From positions 1-64,000 of the forward strand of contig AGIQ01000006.1 in assembly GCA_000230935.2 (NCBI GenBank): a stretch of 64,000 nt of DNA, given 5' to 3'. The position numbers and the translations under genes are program-made. The stretch's first letter is position 1, and every line of letters begins with the position of its first letter. Origin of the DNA: Mycolicibacterium rhodesiae JS60 (GTDB lineage: Bacteria; Actinomycetota; Actinomycetes; Mycobacteriales; Mycobacteriaceae). This document shows, one piece after another, positions 43,246 to 51,600 of the stretch. The notes beneath the pieces were generated by a model, which ran no database searches, was not told where the DNA came from, and worked only from the letters and a program-made list of their open reading frames with translations.

Positions 43246-43339
43246 CAACCAGGGGCAGCTACTTCCGCTGCACGCGAATCTCGATTCTTTGGTCGTGCGC
43301 TCGGATCATCCGATCAACGGATGCACGTCTGGCGTTGCG

Positions 43340-43903
43340 CTACCGATTCGGGGACGAGCGCCGGCTTGGCGCGACGCTGATCGGCGACCGGGTCACCGGG
43401 GTGCGCGTGACGCCGATCTCCGGTTTGCGGCTGGGTGTGGGCTCATATCGCGGCCACTGTCCACCTCCACCGGACACCGGTTCGGAAGCAGACGGCGGCG
43501 GTGGCGGCGGAGGTGGTTCGGGCGGCCGCACCTCCGTCGTAGCCGTTGCAGTGGTGGACCTGGCGGTCGGCGACGGAGCGGTGGTCGAGCCGTCGACCGA
43601 TCCCACGTCGTCACTGGATCCCATGAGCGCCACGACGGCGACGACGATCAGCGTCACGACCGCCACTACGCCTAGCGATATGACCGCGGCCGGTTTTAGA
43701 CGCAGCGGCCGGCGCGGCCGCGGGGATACGCCCAAGTCGGCCGCGTAGGCGAAAACCGTGGGCGGTGCCTTGCCGACCACTTCGCGGGTCTTCCCGGTGC
43801 TGCGCACCGAACCGGCGTCGCGTGGGAGGACGCCGGCGCACTCCCACCACTGATCATCCAAGACGTAGTCGAAGTCCCCGTCACTCACCTTGGGGCCTGT
43901 CAT
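43340..43903 (-). CDS. single-pass membrane protein with proline-rich tail
   Basis: A 187-residue protein from the ATG at 43903. A short N-terminal segment (DGDFDYVLDDQWWECAGVLP) is cytoplasmic. A membrane segment follows at about 72-93 (AAVISLGVVAVVTLIVVAVV). The rest is an extracellular tail with a run of nine prolines (about 138-146) and serine/threonine-rich stretches. It lies between, and probably works with, the two proteins that share the new domain. It is divergent from the plus-strand gene at 43965. Confidence 0.7.
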   Translation of the reverse strand: MTGPKVSDGDFDYVLDDQWWECAGVLPRDAGSVRSTGKTREVVGKAPPTVFAYAADLGVSPRPRRPLRLKPAAVISLGVVAVVTLIVVAVVALMGSSDDVGSVDGSTTAPSPTARSTTATATTEVRPPEPPPPPPPPSASEPVSGGGGQWPRYEPTPSRKPEIGVTRTPVTRSPISVAPSRRSSPNR

Positions 43904-43910
43904 CCTCGAG

Positions 43911-43957
43911 ATGCTACTTCCGCGGAAGCCCTGGTAGACGCCCGCCGACGGTAGGTT
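43911..43957. promoter_or_regulatory. divergent leaderless-type promoter pair
   Basis: Minus strand: TAGCAT (43911-43916) ends 7 nt before the ATG at 43903. Plus strand: TAGGTT (43952-43957) ends 7 nt before the GTG at 43965. Both lack a ribosome-binding site. The 61-bp gap therefore drives both genes, probably as leaderless messages. Confidence 0.55.
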
Positions 43958-43964
43958 CAGTCGC

Positions 43965-44882
43965 GTGTCGGGGTTCACTATCGTCCGGGTCCGGTCAGGC
44001 TTACCCGAGTTGGCCGCTCGCCTGCCCTTGTCTGGGGAGACGGTCGACGTGCGAAGCGACGACCGTGGCGATGGTCCGCTGTACCTGGCACGACTGCATG
44101 ACCCCCTGCAGTACCGGTTGGCTCACGACGGCCTCACCGGTCACGCCGTCCCGTCGTCGGTAGGTCTCGAGCGCGACGAGCGTGGTCCGTTCCTCTGGGT
44201 GACCGACGTGGTGTTCCATGCCCACGCACCCGGACGGGAGCCGTCAGCCGGAATGAGGTCCTTCCCCGTCGACCTCGCCGTCGTCGTCGACCCGACTTTG
44301 GTCCAGGACACGCACGTCGATCGAACCAAGATCCAGTACGTCGCCGTCATCGAGATCGACGACGCGGACCCCAACCCCCCCTCCCCTGCCGAACCTCCGG
44401 CCGCGCTAGTGGAGCAGTTTGACGACCGGGTCCGCGAGCTCGCCACCGCGATCGCCGACTTGGCTGGAGCGCCTGTCAACGACGATCTGATTCCCAAGCG
44501 GGTAGCCAGCCACGATTTCGCAGCGGCCTCCCTAGCCGGCGCCTTCATCATCGAGAGGGACGGGTTCGGCTACCGCAGCCACGATCCCCTGGCTGGCTGG
44601 CAGTGGCGCCGAACTACCGACGACGAGGAACTGCTCTACTGGCTCGCCGACGACATCGCCAGCGCGACGGCCTGGCGCTGGGCCCAGCGGACGCCGGCCT
44701 TCACACAGATGCCTCGCCACCACGCACTGCGCACGCTGTGGATGCCCTACTGGCACATGCTGATGCACGGACTTCGGCCCGACTGGGGCCGACGAACCCG
44801 CGCGACGCTACGTACACTCACCGACGCCGATTCAACGCCACCACCGGCGGCTAACCTGCATCCCCGCGCCCGCGCCCGCTAG
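43965..44882 (+). CDS. protein with the N-terminal domain shared with the large membrane protein
   Basis: A 305-residue protein from the GTG at 43965. Residues 1-130 (VRSGLPELAARLPLSGETVDVR; PLQYRLAHDG; GPFLWVTDVVF; GMRSFPVDLAVVVDP; VAVIEIDD) align along their whole length with the start of the protein at 40512-43232. The remainder is helical with tryptophans (HDPLAGWQWRR; LWMPYWHMLMHGLRPDW). No membrane segment is seen. The pair diverges from one short promoter region. The function is unknown; the shared domain may be a protein-interaction unit. Confidence 0.65.
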   Translation: MSGFTIVRVRSGLPELAARLPLSGETVDVRSDDRGDGPLYLARLHDPLQYRLAHDGLTGHAVPSSVGLERDERGPFLWVTDVVFHAHAPGREPSAGMRSFPVDLAVVVDPTLVQDTHVDRTKIQYVAVIEIDDADPNPPSPAEPPAALVEQFDDRVRELATAIADLAGAPVNDDLIPKRVASHDFAAASLAGAFIIERDGFGYRSHDPLAGWQWRRTTDDEELLYWLADDIASATAWRWAQRTPAFTQMPRHHALRTLWMPYWHMLMHGLRPDWGRRTRATLRTLTDADSTPPPAANLHPRARAR

Positions 44883-44952
44883 CCGCGCCATTCCAGGACA
44901 TCGGTTTCAACCGAAGCATGTCGACCACCACAGGCAAGGAGACGCTCACACC

Positions 44953-45264
44953 ATGAAGTACTTCGGCATCCAGGAAGGTCCCTTCAGTGGCCAACTCAAC
45001 GTTGGGCTGCTCAATCAGGCCAATACAGAGTTCCTTGCCGGCGAGGACATCATCGACCCCGACGATGGCGAACTCTCCCCGGCCATAGGGGAATATCTGT
45101 CCCGACTACGCCACGAGGACTGCACAGACATGGCCATTCGAGTTGTGGCCGAGCACATCATCAAGCACTACGACGGCGGCCTCGTCATCGACTACAAGGA
45201 CGGAACGAAGTACGAGATCCAGATCAGCAAGTCCAGCGCTGCTCAGACCGCGCAGGTGACGTAG
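44953..45264 (+). CDS. hypothetical protein
   Basis: A 103-residue acidic protein (MKYFGIQEGPFSGQLNVGLL) behind AAGGAG. It has an alpha/beta pattern ending IDYKDGTKYEIQI. No family is recognised. It lies 70 bp after the previous gene on the same strand and is followed by a terminator hairpin. Confidence 0.65.
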   Translation: MKYFGIQEGPFSGQLNVGLLNQANTEFLAGEDIIDPDDGELSPAIGEYLSRLRHEDCTDMAIRVVAEHIIKHYDGGLVIDYKDGTKYEIQISKSSAAQTAQVT

Positions 45265-45269
45265 TCAAC

Positions 45270-45288
45270 GTGGTGGAACACCACCTTT
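45270..45288 (+). terminator. hairpin terminator
   Basis: GTGGTG-GAA-CACCAC (45270-45284) is followed by CTTT, 6 bp after the stop at 45264. Confidence 0.5.
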
Positions 45289-45412
45289 GGCCGTGGCGAG
45301 ATTGCGAGGGCCGGTGCTACATGATTCGCGCAGCGGGGTCGACTACCAACGTAACCCGTTCCGCTCCAGGCTGTTTGCTTCACAGGTCGCCGCTGCTTCG
45401 CGGACGCCACGG

Positions 45413-46483
45413 CTAGGCAGTGGCCACCGCGGGCGTCGGCTGGTCGTAGAGATCACCAAGATAGGCCACCGTGGCGGCGCTCCAGGTGCGGTTGCTTGCG
45501 GTGGCCAGTACGGCGGCCGCGGATGCGGGAATGACCACGTCGGCCAGTTGGTGGAATTGCGCGGTACGGCTTCCGCTCCACGGGTAGTCGAGTGAAAACC
45601 CTTGCAGGTACCCGGCTTCTGCGGCGGTGAGCCGCTCACCGGTGGATTCCCGGATCCATGTCCGGGCCTTCTCGGTCATGCACCATCCGGTCTTGCTGGC
45701 GGGGAACAGGTTGCCGCCAGTGGCGCGGCGGTTGCCGCGGGTACGGATCATCTCGTCGGCCGGCCAGCCCATGACCTCAGCCATGCTGCGCTGTGGCCAC
45801 CGCACCATGGGCGGGTAATGGTCCTGGCATCCGACGGGCCGGTAGCGGTTTGCGACGAGGAAGACGCGGTTGCGGCGCATCGGCATGCCCAAGTGGGCGG
45901 CGTCGAGGGTGAACACGTCGACCCCTTCGAAGCTGTCCATCAACTCAGCGGCGATGTCCTCGAACATGAACAGAGCGGCTGGGACTTGTTCGAAGGCCAG
46001 CCATTCCAGGTTGGGCAGCCCGAGGGCGAAGCGGATCATCTGCGCGGCGAGTGCGGTGCGCGGGTCGCTTGCGGCGTCGAGTTCTTCGGCGATGACCTCC
46101 CACGGGCAGTCGCATTCGACGCTGCCTGCGTGCGTGATGACATCGAGGATGATTTGCATGTCGGTGACGCCGCTACGCAATCCGGCCGGACTGAACGTCG
46201 GGCATGGTGACGATGCGATGAAGCCGGTGATGTGCGGGAAGTGCGCGGGGTTAAGCGAGGCCACGTCGCCGATCACGCGGCGGTGACCTGCCACGGTCGC
46301 CGCCGCGGCCGCATGCGCATTGATCTCGACACCCAGGATGCTTGCGGGTTTCATGCCGATGATGGCGGCGCCGACATCCCAGCCGCCAGGACCGGCGAAG
46401 GCATCGAGCACGCTGGGCAGTGGGCTTAACGTCACGGGAGGCCCGGTCAGGGCGAGTTGGGCGGCGGCCGGGGTGGTTGCCAT
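45413..46483 (-). CDS. DNA cytosine-5 methyltransferase
   Basis: A 356-residue protein from the ATG at 46483 (GAAGG upstream). Motif I is LDAFAGPGGWD (26-36). Motif IV is SSPCPTFSPAG, with catalytic cysteine 94. The expected ENV (motif VI) is replaced by EQVPA. Motif VIII is RRNRVFLV. A variable region and a C-terminal motif X-like segment (QLADVVIPASAAAVLA) follow. No cognate endonuclease is visible nearby, so it is an orphan that may protect the element or regulate it. It is driven by the shared promoter-leader. Confidence 0.8.
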   Translation of the reverse strand: MATTPAAAQLALTGPPVTLSPLPSVLDAFAGPGGWDVGAAIIGMKPASILGVEINAHAAAAATVAGHRRVIGDVASLNPAHFPHITGFIASSPCPTFSPAGLRSGVTDMQIILDVITHAGSVECDCPWEVIAEELDAASDPRTALAAQMIRFALGLPNLEWLAFEQVPAALFMFEDIAAELMDSFEGVDVFTLDAAHLGMPMRRNRVFLVANRYRPVGCQDHYPPMVRWPQRSMAEVMGWPADEMIRTRGNRRATGGNLFPASKTGWCMTEKARTWIRESTGERLTAAEAGYLQGFSLDYPWSGSRTAQFHQLADVVIPASAAAVLATASNRTWSAATVAYLGDLYDQPTPAVATA

Positions 46484-46579
46484 GGGACCTTCTTCGGGTG
46501 TGGGACCGGGCTCGCGAGCCAGGCCGGTGGTGCAGCGTGATGCGCTGCGTGCGTTCATGATAGGCGCCGGCCCTGACAA
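46484..46579 (-). promoter_or_regulatory. shared promoter and hairpin leader, copy 5
   Basis: Box TTGTCAG (46573-46579), 10 nt, -10 TATCAT (46557-46562). The hairpin is CCTGGCTC-GC-GAGCCCGG (46506-46523). It is followed by GGTCCCACACCC and GAAGG. Confidence 0.8.
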
Positions 46580-46611
46580 TCTCGGCGAGCGCGACGGCCC
46601 TGCTTGCGTGC

Positions 46612-46806
46612 TCAGCGTCTGCGCCGCCCGGGCCGCAGGACCTTGGTGTCCCACAATCCTGCACCGGGTAGCCGCACGGTGCGGCGGATGGTGCCGTCGG
46701 CGCCGCGGCTGATGCGCAGCGGTCCGGCGCCGGCGCTGATGGCGATGCCTCTCTGTGAGAGCGTGAACTGGAACGGGCCGATCTTCTTGGTCTTCCGGAA
46801 TTGCAT
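46612..46806 (-). CDS. DUF4236-family small protein
   Basis: A 64-residue basic protein: MQFRKTKKIGPFQFTLSQRG, then GPLRISRGADG and RRTVRLPGAGL. This is the compact all-beta DUF4236 pattern found in phage and mobile-element proteins. GGAAGG lies 11 nt before the start. It ends 33 bp before the promoter box at 46579, so it may be read through into the methyltransferase gene. Confidence 0.7.
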   Translation of the reverse strand: MQFRKTKKIGPFQFTLSQRGIAISAGAGPLRISRGADGTIRRTVRLPGAGLWDTKVLRPGRRRR

Positions 46807-46946
46807 GTGCTCGTTTCACCTTCCCGCGGTGTCCAGCTTCGGATTTCACGTCGCGTCTACGGTGTGAGTACCGGCTCGGGCGGGCGTTTCCGTCGCCACC
46901 CAAGTCACCAGATTTGCGGTGCAGCCAGCACGTCGGCGGTGTCGGG

Positions 46947-48047
46947 CTATTCCAGGTCGTTCAGCGCGTCGAACCAGGCGTAGTGGTAGGTCGCGCAGAG
47001 CTTGTCGCCAGTCACGTAGCCCTCGATGGCCGCGAGCAGCATGCAGTCCCCGCGCACGGAGTGGTCGACCAGGGGGTAGTCGGAGAGGAGTTGGTGGCGA
47101 GCGGCGTCGACGTGCGCGTGGATGGCGAGCAGGCCTCGCGGGACGATGGCGCTGCCCCTGGCCGCCGATCGCGCCAGGGCCCTGACCGCCGGCGGGAGGT
47201 CGACGCGTTTGGCCGCGTGGTCGGCGAGCAGCCCCACGAGATCCGCTACTGGTGGACCCTGGCGCGGCGCGGGCGAGGACGCGGTAGCCGGCCAGTCGTG
47301 GTGTGGCGCTGGGAACGCCGAGCCCGGCGAGTACTCCGCAAACTCGACGACGTCGCCAAGCAGATCCCGCGGGACGGCGCCAGCCCACGCGCCGGGGGGC
47401 AGGATGTCGACGCCGTCCGGTAGAGCGATGCGCGGCGGGATCCAGCCGTGGGCAAGATCGGTGGCCAGGACCGTGGTGCCGTCAGGTCGATCACCAACTA
47501 CCCAGGCTATGCGCGGTTCTTGACGCGCCACGTAAACCAAGAGGCGCTCTAGCCGCTCGCGGTTCCCCTCGGGCCTGGGGTAGTTGTCGCCGCCAGGCGC
47601 CGCAAGCGCATCGGAGGTCGGCGCCAATGGAGGTGTCGTGGTGTCGAGGTCTGGGGAGCCCGTGTGCAGGCCGCGGACGGCGGCTTGCACGGCCATCGCG
47701 GCGAAGGCTCTGGCTTCGTCGATGATGCGCGCGCGTTCGGCGACGCGCTGCGACTCACCGACCTCGGCCTGGTCGAGTTGATACAGCTTGCGGCCGGCGA
47801 CGTCGGCGATCCAGTGAAATTCGCGGTCCAGAGCGATGACCGCCTGCGGATCGGTGTCGCGATGTCGCATGATGGCCGGCCACAAATCCTCGAGGTGGGT
47901 GAGGTCGAGTGGGCGGGCGTTGGTATGCGCTGCTGGTAACGGCAATCCAGCGATGGATGCGCGCAGCTGCGGGAGGTTGGCCAGGAGCGCGCCGTCGGCC
48001 GAGCGGCGCAGTCGCCGCCATTGCGACAGTCGGCTGATGATCGCCAC
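46947..48047 (-). CDS. mycobacterial-type hypothetical protein (DUF5631/DUF5632-like)
   Basis: A 366-residue protein from the GTG at 48047. Residues about 165-235 (LERLLVYVARQEPRIAWVVG; TDLAHGWIPPRIALPDGVDILPPGAW) and 270-366 (LVGLLADHAAKRVDLPPAVRALA; CATYHYAWFDALNDLE) fit the two-domain arrangement of mycobacterial proteins related to Rv3899c. I judge this from pattern memory only. No signal peptide is seen. A leaderless-type -10 (TAGGCT, 48054-48059) lies 6 nt upstream. Confidence 0.6.
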   Translation of the reverse strand: MAIISRLSQWRRLRRSADGALLANLPQLRASIAGLPLPAAHTNARPLDLTHLEDLWPAIMRHRDTDPQAVIALDREFHWIADVAGRKLYQLDQAEVGESQRVAERARIIDEARAFAAMAVQAAVRGLHTGSPDLDTTTPPLAPTSDALAAPGGDNYPRPEGNRERLERLLVYVARQEPRIAWVVGDRPDGTTVLATDLAHGWIPPRIALPDGVDILPPGAWAGAVPRDLLGDVVEFAEYSPGSAFPAPHHDWPATASSPAPRQGPPVADLVGLLADHAAKRVDLPPAVRALARSAARGSAIVPRGLLAIHAHVDAARHQLLSDYPLVDHSVRGDCMLLAAIEGYVTGDKLCATYHYAWFDALNDLE

Positions 48048-48053
48048 CGCGCA

Positions 48054-48059
48054 AGCCTA
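48054..48059 (-). promoter_or_regulatory. leaderless-type -10
   Basis: TAGGCT ends 6 nt before the GTG at 48047, with no ribosome-binding site. Confidence 0.5.
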
Positions 48060-48128
48060 GCGACATGTCCGGTCCACCACCGAGCCGCGGACCAGGCAAT
48101 ATGACAAGTCCCCGGGTGCGGGCGGGGG

Positions 48129-49835
48129 TCAACTGGCCGCGGCGCCCGCGATCAGCAGGTCAGTGTTGATGCGCAATTCGCTACGGCCGTGAGCCAATTC
48201 GAGTGACCGCAGCCGCGACAGTGCGTTGCGGAACCCGCCGCCGGCAGGGCTGTATCCGGTCGCCTCTGCGATCTCGATGATCGGGACGCTGCGATTCGGG
48301 TTCGCCGCCAAGTGCTCCAGGACGAGCCGTGGCGCCTTTTCGAGACGGCTTGCCCACCAGGCGACCAGCTCGGGCCCCGGCATTGGCAGCGCGTCCCACG
48401 TGCCCAGTTCGTGGCGGCCCAGGTCGGTGATCTCCAATTGACCGCGGCCTTCGATCAGACCGGCGCTGCGCAAGCTCGATAGCGCGTTGCGGAAGCCGCC
48501 GCCCTTGTAGCTGCGCCCGGTCAGCAGCGCGACTTGGTGGGTGGTTCGTCGACCGTGTTGGGCGAGCACGGTGAGGATCTGCCGTTCGGCGAGGCCGAGT
48601 TTGGCGCCCGTCAAAGCGCTCTGGGACGGGATCGCATCTTCGCGTGGCGCGGTACTGGCCCGCTGGTCGACCTCCTCGGCGGCGGGCTCGTCAGCGGTGC
48701 CGATCGCGCGGGCAGCGCTGATCGCAGCGGCCAGAGCCTCGGTGGACGCGGAGATCGTCGACACCAGCATCCGCAGGTCCTCGACCGCACCAGCGAGCTC
48801 GGCGATCTGGTCCTCGGAGACAACCGGCACCGTCTCGCGTACGACATTGGTCTGACTGCGCGCCGCCGCCAGCTGACGGCGCAGCGACTCGATCTCACGG
48901 GCATCGGCGCCGACCCCGGCCGTGGTCGCTTCGTCAGTGAGTTCGCGTCGAAGCCCTTCGACGTCGACGGGTGCCCATTGGCTTGGAACAAGGCGTTGGG
49001 CACCGGCTTTGGGCGTGGCACTGGAGTCGAATGTGGTGCGGCGGCGTACCGCGATGCGCCGGGTGACACCCAGCCACTCGGGCGACCACACCCATGCTTG
49101 TCCGACCGGCAGGGCGGGCAAGGATTCCCGAACCTCGCGCGCCTGGCCCTCGTCGCAGTGCTGGGCGACCCAGTCGGTGATGGCGTTGACGTCCTGCGGC
49201 GCCGTCACGCCGAGCGTGATGAGTGAATCAATCTGTGAGAGCACGGTTTTCGCCAGCGCCGCGGGCCGCTGAGTACACAGCGTGACACCCAATCCGCGGA
49301 CACGGCCGCGGCGCACAATGTCCTCGGTGGCGCTCAACAGCCGTTCTACACCGGCCGGTGCCCGTTGCGGCGCGAACTCGTCGGCCTCGTCGATGATCAG
49401 ATGCAGCGGTTCACGATTGCGCCAATAAAGTGTTTCGAGGAAGTCGGCCGTGAAGCTGCGGCGTTCGGTCTTGCGCAGCAGGGACAGATCGAGCACGGCG
49501 GGGAAGCGGTGTTTGACGAGCATCTCCGCGATCGCGGCGCCGTGGTCGGGGGCCAGGGGTATGTCGGCGTGGTCGCCGCCGAATATGACGACCGGGTATC
49601 CGGCGGCAGTGCCGTCGGCTGAGGATCGCAGTCCGTGCCAGACACCGGTCGGGTCGATTACGCAGATGAGGCAGCCGGCCGACATGAGTTCTTCGGCCAG
49701 CACGGACGCCGTGTACGTCTTTCCCCGGCCACGCTTGCCCAGAATTCCGAAACCGGCAGTGACGCTGTCCACCGGCATCGTGAAGTCATCGGCCAGCGCA
49801 ATGGCGGCGGCGGCTTCTGCTCGGTGGTCTGGCAC
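48129..49835 (-). CDS. HerA/DUF87-type ATPase with tandem winged-helix repeats
   Basis: A 568-residue protein from the GTG at 49835 (AAGGGA upstream). Walker A is GKRGRGKT (33-40), Walker B LIIDEADEF (147-154), and a sensor-like segment is LCTQRPAALAKTVL. This is the HerA/FtsK-like motor core. A helical region follows. Two homologous winged-helix units lie at about 411-475 and 497-560, each containing GGGFRNALS-LRS. The motor probably moves on double-stranded DNA, and the repeats could give sequence preference. It diverges from an ATP-dependent ligase gene, so a role in DNA processing of the element is likely. Confidence 0.75.
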   Translation of the reverse strand: MPDHRAEAAAAIALADDFTMPVDSVTAGFGILGKRGRGKTYTASVLAEELMSAGCLICVIDPTGVWHGLRSSADGTAAGYPVVIFGGDHADIPLAPDHGAAIAEMLVKHRFPAVLDLSLLRKTERRSFTADFLETLYWRNREPLHLIIDEADEFAPQRAPAGVERLLSATEDIVRRGRVRGLGVTLCTQRPAALAKTVLSQIDSLITLGVTAPQDVNAITDWVAQHCDEGQAREVRESLPALPVGQAWVWSPEWLGVTRRIAVRRRTTFDSSATPKAGAQRLVPSQWAPVDVEGLRRELTDEATTAGVGADAREIESLRRQLAAARSQTNVVRETVPVVSEDQIAELAGAVEDLRMLVSTISASTEALAAAISAARAIGTADEPAAEEVDQRASTAPREDAIPSQSALTGAKLGLAERQILTVLAQHGRRTTHQVALLTGRSYKGGGFRNALSSLRSAGLIEGRGQLEITDLGRHELGTWDALPMPGPELVAWWASRLEKAPRLVLEHLAANPNRSVPIIEIAEATGYSPAGGGFRNALSRLRSLELAHGRSELRINTDLLIAGAAAS

Positions 49836-50002
49836 TGCTGCTGTCCCTTCGCTCGACGTCGTTGACCTGCCGAAGTCGAGTATGCCCGGGTCATCGACCC
49901 CTTTTCGGGGCCGCCGACCTGCTATTTCCGGCCGCCGGCGTGGCCCCGGCGGTGTGACGGATGCGCCTCTCGCGCAGCCGCCACCGACGGCACACTGGAA
50001 AG

Positions 50003-50980
50003 GTGACGTCACCAGTGATTCGGGGGGTACCCGAGCCCATGCTGGCGGCGGCTGGGATGCTGCCGCGCGACGACGGCTGGTCGTTTGAGATCAAGTACGA
50101 CGGCGCGCGTTGCATTGCTGTGGTCTCCCCCACCGCTGGGCGGGTGCGGCTGTTCAGCCGCCGCGGTACTGACCTCACGGCGTCGTTCCCCGAGGTGGCC
50201 GTGGATCTGCTGGCGGCGGCGGTCGGCTGTGACGACCTGGTCCTTGACGGCGAGCTGGTGACACCGGATCGCGAGGGCCGGCCGGTGTTCGCCCGGCTTC
50301 ACCGACGTCTGGGCGTCGGCAAGCCGAGCGCACGTCTGCTGCGCGAGGTCCCGGCCAGTCTCTACGTGTTCGATCTCCTGGTCGAGGGCGAAGACGTTCG
50401 CGCCTTGCCGTATCGAGAGCGGCGGACCCGCCTGGAAGGCCTCCCCCTCAAAGGCAGGCATCTGGCCTGTCCCCCGGCGTGGCTGGATGCCGACGTCGAC
50501 ACCGTGCTGGCGATCGCCGAGGCGGGCGGCTTCGAGGGCATCGTCGCCAAGCGGTCGGATTCGCGGTATCGGTCCGGCAGGTCGACGGCGTGGCGGAAGT
50601 TGCCTCTGCGCAAGCGAATTGAGCTAGTCGTTGGAGGGTGGTTTCCTCGAACGGGCAGCCGCGGCGACGCTGTCGGCGCGGTCCTCGTCGGCGCCTACGA
50701 CAACGCCGGCGCCTTCGTGTTCGTCGGGACGGTCGGCACCGGGTTCACCACCGCCGAGCGTCGGCGTCTGGCGGAGCGGCTCCGCAGCCTCGGTTGCTCC
50801 GAGAGCCCGTTCGACCGAGTGCCTGCTGAAGGCGAGCATGCCCTATGGGTTACCCCCGACGTGGTGGGCGCCGTGGAGTACCGGGAGTTCGTGGCCGGCC
50901 GACTTCGACACCCGTCGTGGAAGGGCGAGCGATGCCATGAGGTCTCCCCCAGTGAAGTCGCGCTGGACTCATTGACCTGA
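50003..50980 (+). CDS. ATP-dependent DNA ligase (LigC/LigD type)
   Basis: A 325-residue protein from the GTG at 50003. Motif I is EIKYDGAR, with lysine 31 as the adenylation site. Further motifs are FSRRG, VLDGELV, FDLLVEG, EGIVAKR and the motif V region WRKLPLRKR. An OB-fold completes it (VGTVGTGFT; RPSW-like LRHPSWKG). The size and layout match short actinobacterial ATP-dependent ligases such as LigC and the LigD ligase domain. It has no nuclease or polymerase domain. It is divergent from the HerA-like gene and its 3' end overlaps the next gene by 12 bp. Confidence 0.85.
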   Translation: MTSPVIRGVPEPMLAAAGMLPRDDGWSFEIKYDGARCIAVVSPTAGRVRLFSRRGTDLTASFPEVAVDLLAAAVGCDDLVLDGELVTPDREGRPVFARLHRRLGVGKPSARLLREVPASLYVFDLLVEGEDVRALPYRERRTRLEGLPLKGRHLACPPAWLDADVDTVLAIAEAGGFEGIVAKRSDSRYRSGRSTAWRKLPLRKRIELVVGGWFPRTGSRGDAVGAVLVGAYDNAGAFVFVGTVGTGFTTAERRRLAERLRSLGCSESPFDRVPAEGEHALWVTPDVVGAVEYREFVAGRLRHPSWKGERCHEVSPSEVALDSLT

Positions 50981-51205
50981 CGCCTCCCCGCGCTGCCAGG
51001 GGGTGCTGCGCATCCGGGCCAGGGCAGCGTCGGCGGCACTACTGCCGCTCTCGATCATCTGCACCAGTTTGGCTCGCGCGTCCGCGTCGAAGGGGTTGGC
51101 GTGCAGGTCGTCGCAGGCTATCCGCAGTTCACGGGTAAAGGCCCGCACGGTGGCCAGTTCGGAGTCGATCGGGATCGGCGCTGAGTCATTGTCGCGACGT
51201 CTCAT
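50969..51205 (-). CDS. small protein with single ACDDL motif
   Basis: A 78-residue protein from the ATG at 51205 (AAAGGA upstream). Residues about 27-48 (LRIACDDLHANPFDADARAKL) match the duplicated motif of the protein at 33945-34271. The rest is helical. Its 3' end overlaps the ligase 3' end by 12 bp. The function is unknown. Confidence 0.65.
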   Translation of the reverse strand: MRRRDNDSAPIPIDSELATVRAFTRELRIACDDLHANPFDADARAKLVQMIESGSSAADAALARMRSTPWQRGEASGQ

Positions 51206-51600
51206 CGAGTGTTCCTTTCGATGTCGCACGGCTGTCGATTCGCCGAGGGGCAGGCCGCCCCGCGGCGGTCGTGTGCCGCTTTCTCCATCGAACCACTGGT
51301 CATGCAGTGGTGGTGACACCAATTTTTTGACGGCGTCGAGGCCCACCAGCGCCGATCACGCATCTGCCGCGACACGGCAATCACCGAGCGCCCCCGGGTC
51401 AGCCTCGCCAGCTGCCCAGCGTCTCGGCTGGTACGGGGCGGGTGGGCCGTGTCGTCCGTGCCGGTCAGCGGGTTTCAAGGCCAACGGGCGGCCAGTGCCC
51501 GTCCCTTCACTGCGGTCGGGATCGTCGCCGCCAGCGCGACCGGGGAGACCGTCGCGCCCGGCCGGGTTGGGCCGGGCGGACGGTCACTCCCGCCAGGTGC
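51206..51600. other. intergenic region with terminator
   Basis: 395 bp upstream of the small ACDDL gene and downstream of the 51601-53359 gene run. No gene is recognised. The right end holds a strong hairpin (51547-51585). Confidence 0.4.
51547..51585 (-). terminator. strong hairpin after the 51601-53359 gene run
   Basis: GACCGTC and GACGGTC flank complementary arms CGCCCGGCC and GGGCCGGGCG, giving a stem of about 16 bp with a short GGGTT loop. It starts 16 bp past the stop of the gene at 51601. Confidence 0.6.
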
